This document shows positions 1 through 5,425 of a stretch of 6,982 nt of DNA, in pieces; the stretch's first letter is position 1, and each line of letters starts with the position of its first letter. The notes below the pieces were generated by a model. The model saw only the letters and a list, made by a program, of their open reading frames with translations. It was not told the origin of the DNA and did no database searches. The position numbers and the translations under genes were made by a program. The stretch covers positions 1-6,982 of the forward strand of contig JAEOTJ010000140.1 of assembly GCA_016839905.1 (NCBI GenBank), written 5' to 3'. The DNA is from Promethearchaeota archaeon (GTDB taxonomy: Archaea > Asgardarchaeota > Lokiarchaeia > Sigynarchaeales > SOKP01).

Positions 1-281
1 AAATTGTTATCGATTTTGCCGTCCTTCAAAACCGAAAATAGACGTTCGTTTATCGAGTTTTCTAATTTTGCAAAAAATCCAGATGTTTGTGGGAAAAAGT
101 GTCTCTCGCAATCTGGACACTCGTAATATTGTGGATGATCCTTTACCTTGATATCATGCCCTCTTTTAATGAGATTTTCAGATGTACAACCATTGAGCGT
201 TTCTGGACACTCTATTTCAATTTCAAAGGTCGAAGTGTCATCTCCCCAGCCAACTTGGATGGGTTAAAGTTCTATTACCAT
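1..281 (-). pseudogene. Transposase-like zinc-finger protein, N-terminal part, interrupted by a stop at codon 6; runs off left edge
   Basis: Read on the minus strand, an ATG at 281-279 is preceded at 6 nt by a strong ribosome binding site, yet codon 6 is TAA (266-264). The same frame then stays open to the window edge, about 87 more codons. After the stop the protein shows a cysteine pair in CPETLNGC, then GHDIKVKDHPQYYECPDC, then RHFFPQTSGFF. This Cys-x-x-Cys followed by Arg-His-Phe-Phe and Thr-Ser-x-Phe-Phe is typical of the zinc-ribbon plus helix-turn-helix head of archaeal DDE transposases. The catalytic part would lie outside the window. No later ATG, GTG or TTG sits near the beginning of the open stretch, so I read it as a dead copy, although a sequencing error at 264-266 would revive it. 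The IS family cannot be named and no terminal repeat could be matched. Confidence 0.6.
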
Positions 282-287
282 ATAATC

Positions 288-293
288 TCTCCT
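288..293 (-). promoter_or_regulatory. Ribosome binding site of the transposase-like gene
   Basis: AGGAGA on the minus strand lies 6 nt before the ATG at 281. It is one of the few strong Shine-Dalgarno sites in the window. Its survival before a frame that stops after five codons argues that the stop is recent or a sequence error. Confidence 0.55.
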
Positions 294-329
294 AAAATTT
301 AAATTATTTTATTAATTAAATTAGGGGAT

Positions 330-658
330 TTGGCAAACTTAAGCTTAACGCTTAGGAGAAATACGATTTAGCCAATATTTCACGAAATTTAGATGTTTTT
401 GCCGAATGTCGACGAATTGGTGGACGTCACGCGTAAGCACTTTTGGCGTATACCGACAAATTAGAAAACATCAATTTTAAGTATTTTTGTCGATGAAGGT
501 AAATTAAAAATTATCTTTAATTGGGAATTTCAAATTAAAGGAGATTTATCCTTATCAACCAGCGAAGTTGAGTTAAAAGTCAAAGGGAATAACTTAAGGT
601 GATTATTGATAAAATGGATGTTAAGATTGAGGAATTAGAAGAAGAATTATCTAAATAA
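330..658 (+). pseudogene. Decayed gene remnant, family not recognised
   Basis: Protein-like reading on the plus strand continues across this stretch only if stops and frame changes are ignored. One frame reads EKYDLANISRNLDVFAEC and onward, with stops TAG at 353-355 and TAA at 434-436, up to about 478. Near 480-490 it moves into the next frame, which reads FVDEGKLKIIFNWEFQIKGD and continues to a TGA at 600-602. From 599 the original frame resumes (VIIDKMDVKIEELEEELSK) and stops cleanly at 656-658. The middle piece (489-599) has amino-acid composition and codon choice like a real gene, and the acidic coiled tail looks like a natural C-terminus. The left part (330-480) is less certain and its codons are richer in GC. 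There is no recognisable domain. It is most likely an old pseudogene in the debris beside the transposase. Confidence 0.45.
338..356 (+). other. Small hairpin
   Basis: CTTAAGC and GCTTAGG can pair over seven positions (one G-T) around the 5-base loop TTAAC. It lies between the transposase-like gene and the decayed plus-strand gene. It could be a remnant of a mobile-element end or a terminator, but no T-run follows and the role is unknown. Confidence 0.25.
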
Positions 659-691
659 TTGTCATTTCATTTATCTGACATAATTTATTTA

Positions 692-697
692 GAGGAG
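692..697 (+). promoter_or_regulatory. Ribosome binding site of the small broken reading frame
   Basis: GAGGAG stands 9 nt before the ATG at 707, well placed to start translation of the frame described next. It begins 34 bases after the stop of the preceding remnant, so the two may once have formed an operon. Confidence 0.45.
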
Positions 698-706
698 AAT
701 CAATTA

Positions 707-850
707 ATGTCCCTTCCTGACTCTATTGATACTTTAGAACAAAGTAGTCTTGAAATAAAGAAATGAATCAAAGTGGATAAAATATCATTTGTTAGCCTAC
801 TTAAAATATATTTTAGCTAATTGTATTGATAAGTGGGGAATTTTATTTCA
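707..850 (+). pseudogene. Short broken gene fragment, family not recognised
   Basis: An ATG at 707 with a good ribosome binding site opens 19 codons (MSLPDSIDTLEQ and on), ending at a TGA at 764-766. Protein-like reading resumes in another frame from 762 (NESKWIKYHLLAYLKYILAN, then CIDKWGILFHKEDYFK), so a single frameshift inside the A-rich AAGAAATGAATC tract would join the two. This second frame stays open to a TAG past 900, but from 860 onward it is antisense to the acetyltransferase gene, so the original coding probably ends about there. It looks like the N-terminal part of a lost gene cut off by the neighbouring module. The right limit is approximate. Confidence 0.4.
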
Positions 851-859
851 TAAAGAGGA

Positions 860-1360
860 TTATTTCAAACTATTTTCATACTTTAATAAATCAAGAACTA
901 ATATAGAGTAGTTTTTTCTATCTTTAAACCATTCAAATCCTAATTTTATTTTTTCCAAATAATAATCTTTCATTTCGATTGAAGTTTCAATTAGTAATAA
1001 GCGACAAGCAATAAAATTACCTGTTTTAAGTGCTTTTTTAATAGCAATAGTAATCATTAAACGTCCGATATTTTCTCCCTGAAAATTTTTGTCCACACTT
1101 ATTCTCCCTAAAAGCACAATTGGAACTTTATCAATTCCATAGATACGAGCATCTCCAGTATTTAATTGTGATGCCAATAGCGAAAAATAAGCAACTACGC
1201 GTTTATCTTCTTGATTTAAAAAGACAAAAGTATTTGAGAGTTTTCTATATTGATTTGGAATAGCTAATTTTTTTAAAAAATAATCTATATCCTCATCTCC
1301 ACAATTAAAGTCATCAATTTTATCAGACTCATCAATAACTTTTAGTAAAAGGTTAGTCAA
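860..1360 (-). CDS. TacT-like GNAT-family acetyltransferase, putative toxin
   Basis: The 166-residue protein has the layout of GNAT acetyltransferases of the TacT toxin group. These use acetyl-CoA to acetylate the amino group of aminoacyl-tRNA and so stop translation. Near the N-terminus it has FNCGDEDIDYFLKK (18-31), matching the Phe-x-Cys-Gly...Phe-Leu signature of that group. The acetyl-CoA loop is LGRISVDKNFQGENIGRLM (84-102), with Gln-Gly-x-x-x-Gly-Arg in the expected place after the 'RISVDKNF' strand. Tyr133/Tyr134, just before Leu-Gly-Phe-Glu (140-143), match the general-acid tyrosine position. Its start overlaps the stop of the upstream small gene by 4 bases (ATGA), so the pair is translationally coupled, as usual for toxin-antitoxin modules. 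An ordinary metabolic or protein acetyltransferase is possible. The family assignment is strong, but the toxin role is inferred from motif and context. Confidence 0.8.
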   Translation of the reverse strand: MTNLLLKVIDESDKIDDFNCGDEDIDYFLKKLAIPNQYRKLSNTFVFLNQEDKRVVAYFSLLASQLNTGDARIYGIDKVPIVLLGRISVDKNFQGENIGRLMITIAIKKALKTGNFIACRLLLIETSIEMKDYYLEKIKLGFEWFKDRKNYSILVLDLLKYENSLK

Positions 1361-1608
1361 GGTTTACTTTTTCCTGAGATTTCTTCTAATGAGATAGTAA
1401 AATTATTTTCACTAAGCTTTCTATAGAAATCATCCGCGGACCTGAATGAAGCTTTAGTTTCCTCATCAGACTCCTCATTTTCCAGAATTTCTTTCAATCT
1501 TTTTATATCATTCTTATTTTTGATAATGTCCTGGTCCAAATGAAAATATAAATTTTCATTGAAACTCTTCTTTTCTTTTTCTAATTCTTTCTTATTTATG
1601 ATAGTCAT
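1357..1608 (-). CDS. Small charged protein, putative antitoxin of the GNAT module
   Basis: The 83-residue protein is rich in Lys and Glu and is read just before the GNAT gene, with a 4-base overlap. Residues about 5-50 are predicted by eye to be helical and strongly charged (KKELEKEKKSF, DIKRLKEILENEESDEE). The C-terminal part has SADDFYRKLSENNFTISLEE (57-76), which could be the toxin-binding tail. TacT-type toxins normally pair with a ribbon-helix-helix DUF1778 antitoxin of about 90 residues. The size and position fit, but I do not see a clear ribbon-helix-helix, so this may be a divergent or different antitoxin. The ATG at 1608 has no close Shine-Dalgarno site; a TATA-like box lies about 30 bases upstream, suggesting a leaderless or near-leaderless message. 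The palindrome TATTAATA (1611-1618) at the predicted transcript start could be an operator, but this is weak. Confidence 0.65.
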   Translation of the reverse strand: MTIINKKELEKEKKSFNENLYFHLDQDIIKNKNDIKRLKEILENEESDEETKASFRSADDFYRKLSENNFTISLEEISGKSKP

Positions 1609-1632
1609 CGTATTAATAATACCAATTCTTCC

Positions 1633-1643
1633 TTAAAATTATA
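1633..1643 (-). promoter_or_regulatory. TATA-like box of the putative toxin-antitoxin operon
   Basis: TATAATTTTAA on the minus strand is centred about 30 bases before the ATG at 1608. Archaeal TATA boxes lie roughly 26 bases before the transcript start, so the message would begin only a few bases from the start codon. The whole gap 1609-1733 is AT-rich and shows no other clear element; in such DNA TATA-like words also occur by chance. Confidence 0.35.
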
Positions 1644-1733
1644 ACTATTTTTTAGAATTAGATTCACTTTTTGTTAAATCTCAATTTCGATTAATATATG
1701 AAATGCTAACTAACCTGTAACTTATATTGAGAG

Positions 1734-2114
1734 TTAAAACACTGGAAAAGCAATACATTGAAAAGGTCGTGCATTATGAACATTACACTCATTTTTATCA
1801 TTTAAAAATTCACAATGCTCATCATCTCCGATAAATTTAAAACCGAGGCTCTTAAATTTATAATTCTTACCTCTTTCTGCTCCAAGCTCTTTCCAATAGA
1901 AAGAATCATCTATAATTTTCAAATATTTTTGAGCAAACTCTTTTAGACTAATCTTTTTTGTTTTATTTAAAAAATTTTTAAGTCTAATAATATCATCTCG
2001 ATATAAAAAAACATCCCCTTCTTTTAAGCCCTTGCAGCATCTGCCACACATTTGACATGAAAACCAGCACCCATTTTCAAATCTTTTTACAAGCTTTTTT
2101 CCTATCACATTCAT
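1734..2114 (-). pseudogene. YkgJ-family cysteine-cluster protein, N-terminal half, inverted and cut off
   Basis: The 126-codon frame has the signature of the YkgJ family (putative zinc- or iron-chelating proteins): Cys20-x-x-Cys23-x-x-Cys26-Cys27 in FSCQMCGRCC, then Cys101 (HCEFL), Cys110 in CNVHNARPFQCIAFP, and Cys120. Family members continue past this last cysteine with a Phe-Pro-Phe/Trp segment and 40 or more further residues. Here the frame runs only two residues past Pro124 and stops. The missing continuation, beginning Phe-Trp-Gln, is on the opposite strand from 2165. All metal-ligand cysteines are in this half, so a short folded protein may still be made. The ATG at 2114 has no Shine-Dalgarno site and is preceded by AT-rich DNA that moved with it. 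The proteins' function is not well known; roles in metal binding or redox are suggested for the family. Confidence 0.75.
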
Positions 2115-2163
2115 TTATATTAATATGTAAGTTTTTTTTTATTTTTATTATTTTGATTTTTCC
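1744..2163. other. Inverted segment of about 420 bp bounded by GGAAAA / TTTTCC
   Basis: The segment carries the presumed promoter and first 124 codons of the YkgJ gene and is reversed relative to the rest of that gene. GGAAAA at 1744-1749 and TTTTCC at 2158-2163 form a 6-bp inverted match exactly at both breakpoints. Flipping the segment joins TGT ATT GCT TTT CC to T TTC TGG CAA, giving Cys-Ile-Ala-Phe-Pro-Phe-Trp-Gln with no base lost or added. I found no longer inverted repeat and no invertase gene in the window, so a one-time inversion through microhomology, or an assembly or amplification chimera, is more likely than a programmed switch. Confidence 0.7.
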
Positions 2164-2404
2164 TTTCTGGCAAATGATGGTTTCAAGTCCAAAAAATATT
2201 AAGGAATATTCTAAGAAATGTCCGGGATTACAAGATCTTAATAATGAAGAAGCTAATTTTTATTCTAAAGAGGATATCTATAAATGGGCAAAATAAGAGC
2301 AAGATCTTGAAAAGGAATACTTTTTAAAGATGAGGGAAAATGATTTTGATATATTTAAAGTATACCCTTTTCTTCCTAGAGATATTCATAGAGATGATGA
2401 TTAG
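2158..2404 (+). pseudogene. YkgJ-family protein, C-terminal half, separated from its start by inversion and carrying a nonsense codon
   Basis: From the Phe-Pro codons at 2159-2164 the plus strand reads FPFWQMMVSSPKNIKEY, then SKKCPGLQDLNNEEANFYS and KEDIYKWAK, then TAA at 2294-2296. Without a frame change it continues EQDLEKEYFLKMRENDFDIF and KVYPFLPRDIHRDDD to TAG at 2402-2404. This is the kind of tail expected in YkgJ-family proteins: a Cys-Pro-Gly motif, then a helix with FYS..I..W, then a helical end. It follows directly on the CIAFP of the minus-strand half. The coherent reading past TAA suggests CAA to TAA by one transition (Lys-Ala-Lys-Gln-Glu-Gln). There is no start codon of its own: the ATG at 2057 lies in antisense to the other half and would add a meaningless Phe-rich leader. 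Confidence 0.75.
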
Positions 2405-2460
2405 TAGGATTCTAACTTATTTTTATCTTAATAAAAAAAAAGAAATATTAGAAACTTAAC

Positions 2461-2468
2461 TTTAATAT
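2461..2468 (+). promoter_or_regulatory. Possible TATA box before hdrA
   Basis: TTTAATAT is centred about 42 bases before the TTG at 2507. A transcript start near 2491 would give a leader of about 15 bases holding the ribosome binding site at 2493-2498. The rest of the 2405-2488 gap is A/T runs with no other visible element. Confidence 0.3.
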
Positions 2469-2492
2469 TACATGGAAGAATTTCTTATTTGA

Positions 2493-2498
2493 GAGAGG
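2493..2498 (+). promoter_or_regulatory. Ribosome binding site that decides the hdrA start
   Basis: GAGAGG ends 8 nt before a TTG at 2507 in the hdrA frame. An earlier in-frame TTG at 2489 overlaps this site and has none of its own. Starting at 2507 gives a protein beginning MNVGLFICDCG, matching the usual beginning of HdrA proteins (a short strand followed by Cys-x-Cys-Gly). Confidence 0.5.
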
Positions 2499-2506
2499 AT
2501 TTATTC

Positions 2507-4852
2507 TTGAATGTTGGCTTATTTATTTGCGATTGTGGGAAAAATATAAGCGGAGTTATCGATAATGATAAGTTAAAAGAGCATTTTAATGAGTATCCAG
2601 ATGTTTTTGTTTTAGGAGACCAATATTTATGTTCTGAATTAGGCTTAAATAAGATAACTGAAGAGATAAAAGAAAAGATTATCGATAGAGTTGTAATTGC
2701 TGCTTGTTCTTTTAAATTACATGGGTTATTATTTCGTAAAACAATTGAAAAAGCAGGGATAAATCGTTTTTTAATTTCCTTTGCTAATATTCGAGAGCAA
2801 AATTCATGGGTTCATGCGGATGAGCCAGAAAAAGCAACAAGAAAAGCCATTGATCAAATAAACATGGCAATTGAACAAGTTAAGCTTTTAAAGCCTTTAG
2901 AAGTACAACATGCTAATGTTACACCTTTAACGGTAATAATTGGAGGAGGTATCTCTGGAATTAAAGCTGCAAAAGTAATCGCTGATGCCGGATATAAAGT
3001 ATATTTAGTGGAGCGTGACCTTACTATAGGAGGTCATATGGTCCTATTTGACAAAACATTCCCCACTCTCGATTGTTCAGTTTGTATTATTGCACCATTA
3101 ATGTCAGAAATCAAGGATCATCCTAATATTGAACTGCTAACATTTTCAGAAATAGAAAAGGTAGAAGGATATGTAGGGAATTTTGAAGTCTCCATTTTAA
3201 AGAAACCAAGATTTATTGTAGAAAATAATTGTGTAGGATGTTTTGATATATGTAGGGATGTATGTGATATTGAAGTTAAAGACACGTTTTTTCCAAGAAA
3301 AGCCATTGATGTTCCTTATCCTCAAGCGATACCCTTGTTTCCAAACATTTTAGAAGAATATTGTATTGGATGTAAGGCATGTGAACAGGCATGTGGAGAT
3401 AGAAATGCAATTGACTTTGACCAAAAACCAGAGAAAATCACTATTGAAGCCGGAGCAATAATTGTAGCAACAGGATTAAAACCTTTTGACCCTACCATCC
3501 TTGGAGAATTAAATTTCCAAAAATATCAAGACGTCATTACTACAATGCAAATGGAACGATTATTAAATAATGATGGACCTACACGTGGAAAAGTCGTAAG
3601 ACCATCAAATGGCGAGACTCCTAAAAGTGTTTCATTTATATTATGTGTTGGTTCTCGAAATAAGAATATCAATCGTGAGTATTGTAGTCAGGTATGCTGT
3701 AATGCCGCGATAAAACAAGCTGTTTTACTAAAAAAAGAACATCCAGACATTAAAATCAATATTTATTATAATGATATTAGAGCTAATGGAAAAAATTGTG
3801 AAGAGTTTTATAATAGGGCTAGAGAGTCTTTTAGAGTCAGATTTGTTAAAAGTAATATCTCCGCAATAATTAAAAGCGATACTTCTGAGGAGTTATTAGT
3901 ACGAGGAGAAGATGTTCTTGAAGATACTCTTTTTGAAAATAAATCTGATTTGGTAGTTTTGGCAGTTGGCATCGATCCTCCGGAAGGAACTGATAATTTG
4001 AGCCAAATCTTAAATATCTCACAAGATCCTTATGGTTTTTTACTAGAAAAACATCTAAAAGTAAATCCTTCAGAAACTTCTGTTAATGGAATTTTCTTGG
4101 CGGGAGCAATTCAAGGCCCTAAAGACATACCAAGTAGTATAGCTCAAGCTGAAAGTGCTGCAGCTAAAGCCATTGCTTTAATTGCAAAAGGAAAAGTTGA
4201 GTTAGATCCACATGTAGTATCTTTAATCCAAGAAAAATGTGATTTATGTAGGCTGTGCGAAAATATTTGCATTTATAATGCTTTAAAAATTGAAAATAAG
4301 GAATTAGAGATTATCCCAGCTAATTGTTCTGGATGTGGAGCATGTGCCGCAATGTGTCCTCAAGATGCTCTTTATATTCCTGGTTTTACAAATAATCAAA
4401 TAACCGCTCAAATTCATTCCTTATTAAAAAAGAAGAGTGAATCTCCATTAATAATAAGCTTTTTATGTAATTGGTGTTCCTACGTAGGTGCAGACTTAGC
4501 GGGTACGAGTAAATTATCTTATCCGACTAATATTCGATCAATTCGAGTAATGTGTACAGCAATGCTTAATCCTTCCTTAGTATTTGAAAGTTTTTTTCAT
4601 GGAGCTGATGGAGTTTTATTAGCAGGCTGTTATCCAAATGACTGTCATTATCAAGAAGGTTTCGCAAAAGCGCAAATGAGGTCTGAAAGCATAAAAGAAA
4701 TGTTGGGTGAGGCAAGAATAAATGAAAAACGTTTTCGGATTGTTAGCATTTCCGCCGGTGAGGGAGAACGCTTTGCAAAGGTTATCTCAGATTTTAAAAA
4801 GGAATTAGAAAAATTAGGTCCGATTAGCCCAGATGAATATAAAGATGAATAA
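2507..4852 (+). CDS. hdrA: HdrA-MvhD fusion: iron-sulfur flavoprotein subunit of heterodisulfide reductase-type electron-bifurcating complex
   Basis: About 781 residues, numbered from the TTG at 2507 (an upstream TTG at 2489 would add six). Residues 1-135 form the HdrA N-terminal domain with Cys8, Cys10, Cys42 and Cys67. The FAD domain opens with VIIGGGISGIKAAK (143-156) and holds the HdrA hallmark TFPTLDCSVC (Cys190, Cys193). An inserted two-cluster ferredoxin follows: Cys242/245/249/253 and Cys286/289/292/296. The second flavin half has YCSQVCC (393-398). Near the end is another ferredoxin pair, Cys578/581/584/588 and Cys607/610/613/617. The last 130 residues are an MvhD domain (FLCNWCSY, Cys654/657, then Cys683, Cys708, Cys713), the [2Fe-2S] unit that accepts electrons from a hydrogenase or other donor. 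HdrA splits electron pairs at FAD between ferredoxin and the HdrBC heterodisulfide site in the cytosol. No HdrB, HdrC or hydrogenase gene is nearby. One oddity is that the first inserted cluster is spaced CX2CX3CX3C and ends in Asp instead of Pro. Confidence 0.93.
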   Translation: MNVGLFICDCGKNISGVIDNDKLKEHFNEYPDVFVLGDQYLCSELGLNKITEEIKEKIIDRVVIAACSFKLHGLLFRKTIEKAGINRFLISFANIREQNSWVHADEPEKATRKAIDQINMAIEQVKLLKPLEVQHANVTPLTVIIGGGISGIKAAKVIADAGYKVYLVERDLTIGGHMVLFDKTFPTLDCSVCIIAPLMSEIKDHPNIELLTFSEIEKVEGYVGNFEVSILKKPRFIVENNCVGCFDICRDVCDIEVKDTFFPRKAIDVPYPQAIPLFPNILEEYCIGCKACEQACGDRNAIDFDQKPEKITIEAGAIIVATGLKPFDPTILGELNFQKYQDVITTMQMERLLNNDGPTRGKVVRPSNGETPKSVSFILCVGSRNKNINREYCSQVCCNAAIKQAVLLKKEHPDIKINIYYNDIRANGKNCEEFYNRARESFRVRFVKSNISAIIKSDTSEELLVRGEDVLEDTLFENKSDLVVLAVGIDPPEGTDNLSQILNISQDPYGFLLEKHLKVNPSETSVNGIFLAGAIQGPKDIPSSIAQAESAAAKAIALIAKGKVELDPHVVSLIQEKCDLCRLCENICIYNALKIENKELEIIPANCSGCGACAAMCPQDALYIPGFTNNQITAQIHSLLKKKSESPLIISFLCNWCSYVGADLAGTSKLSYPTNIRSIRVMCTAMLNPSLVFESFFHGADGVLLAGCYPNDCHYQEGFAKAQMRSESIKEMLGEARINEKRFRIVSISAGEGERFAKVISDFKKELEKLGPISPDEYKDE

Positions 4853-5360
4853 ATTTTCAAAATATTGGAAAGCTTTGACTTATGCTGTGGAAAAGTATGA
4901 TAAATTAAAACGAAAGTCCTCTAAAATTCCATACATAATTCATCCATTACGCATTACTTTAATCTTAAGAGCAGTTGGATACTCCGAATTTAATGAAGAA
5001 GATTTAATGATAGCTGCTATATTTCATGATTTAATTGAGGATACAGAAATAAAATCTGCAGAAATCAAAGAAAAATTCGGAGAAAAAGTTGCTTTAATTG
5101 TAGAAGAGCTCTCTAAACCAGAAGATAAAGATAAAGAAGATTGGCTTAAAAATTTCGGACGAGCGTCAAAAGAAGCTAAAGTTATTAAAATGGCTGATCG
5201 AATAGATAATCTCATGGAAATGGAAACCTGGTCTTTAGAAAGAAAAAAAACCTATGCAAAACAAGGGAAAATAATCTTAAATAAGTGCGGGGATAGTAAT
5301 GAACAACTTGCTCAGATATTGAAAGAGAAAATTTCTGATATTTTAGATTATAGTAAATAA
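4845..5360 (+). CDS. MESH1/SpoT-like HD-domain phosphohydrolase (putative small alarmone hydrolase)
   Basis: The 171-residue single-domain protein matches the HD hydrolase half of RelA/SpoT enzymes and MESH1. Numbering from the ATG at 4845, it has RKSSKIPYIIHP (23-34, giving the Arg and His33), IAAIFHDLIEDTE (56-68, with His61-Asp62 and Glu65-Asp66) and KMADRIDN (115-122, with Asp118 and Asn122). These are all the manganese- and substrate-binding positions known in the family. Members remove the 3'-pyrophosphate of (p)ppGpp; MESH1 also acts on NADPH, so the substrate here is open. There is no synthetase or TGS/ACT domain, so the protein is hydrolase-only. The start overlaps the end of hdrA by 8 bases; an ATG at 4833 would overlap by 20 and add four residues. 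Either way the two genes are probably co-transcribed and translationally coupled. Family assignment is strong; the link to HdrA metabolism is inferred from position alone. Confidence 0.88.
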   Translation: MNKFSKYWKALTYAVEKYDKLKRKSSKIPYIIHPLRITLILRAVGYSEFNEEDLMIAAIFHDLIEDTEIKSAEIKEKFGEKVALIVEELSKPEDKDKEDWLKNFGRASKEAKVIKMADRIDNLMEMETWSLERKKTYAKQGKIILNKCGDSNEQLAQILKEKISDILDYSK

Positions 5361-5366
5361 TAGCAA

Positions 5367-5375
5367 TCTTTTTTA
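5367..5375 (+). terminator. Possible T-rich terminator after the hdrA-HD operon
   Basis: A run of six T within TCTTTTTTA lies about 10 bases after the stop of the HD gene. Archaeal transcription often ends at such T-runs without a hairpin. In DNA this AT-rich the run could be chance. Confidence 0.25.
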
Positions 5376-5387
5376 TCATAAACATTC

Positions 5388-5396
5388 ATATATATC
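5388..5396 (+). promoter_or_regulatory. TATA-like box before the cysteine-pair protein
   Basis: ATATATATC is centred about 34 bases before the ATG at 5426. That would put a transcript start about 7 bases before the codon, in keeping with the absence of a Shine-Dalgarno site. It suggests this gene has its own promoter and is not part of the hdrA operon. Confidence 0.35.
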
Positions 5397-5425
5397 ATAA
5401 TTGAATCTTTAGTAGATAACAAAAT

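Noticed and set aside
112..212. Direct repeat TCTGGACACTC at 112-122 and 202-212
   Set aside because: Both copies encode Glu-Cys-Pro in the two cysteine knuckles of the transposase-like protein, so coding explains them.
87..302. Plus-strand open frame of 71 codons
   Set aside because: It is antisense to the transposase-like frame, which shows a clear zinc-finger signature. The plus-strand peptide has no protein character and no ribosome binding site.
330..480. Minus-strand open stretch of about 40 codons (YTPKVLTRDVHQF and on)
   Set aside because: It has no start codon and lies antisense to the plus-strand remnant. I briefly considered a transposase catalytic fragment, but no DDE context follows.
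2057..2157. N-terminal part of a plus-strand open frame rich in Phe and Ile, resembling a membrane helix
   Set aside because: It is the antisense of the YkgJ N-terminus plus AT-rich upstream DNA. Only the part beyond 2158 is real coding, and the frame arises from the inversion.
1734..2163. Programmed invertible promoter of the phase-variation type
   Set aside because: The inverted match is only 6 bp, no longer repeat is visible, and no site-specific recombinase is in the window. I kept it only as an alternative under the inversion finding.
3118..3306. Minus-strand open frame inside hdrA
   Set aside because: Shadow of the hdrA frame, which has conserved cysteine motifs throughout.
4651..4860. 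Minus-strand open frame over the end of hdrA
   Set aside because: Antisense to the MvhD domain; Ser-rich shadow without signals.
5024..5215. Minus-strand open frame inside the HD gene
   Set aside because: Antisense to the conserved HD active-site motifs; a shadow.
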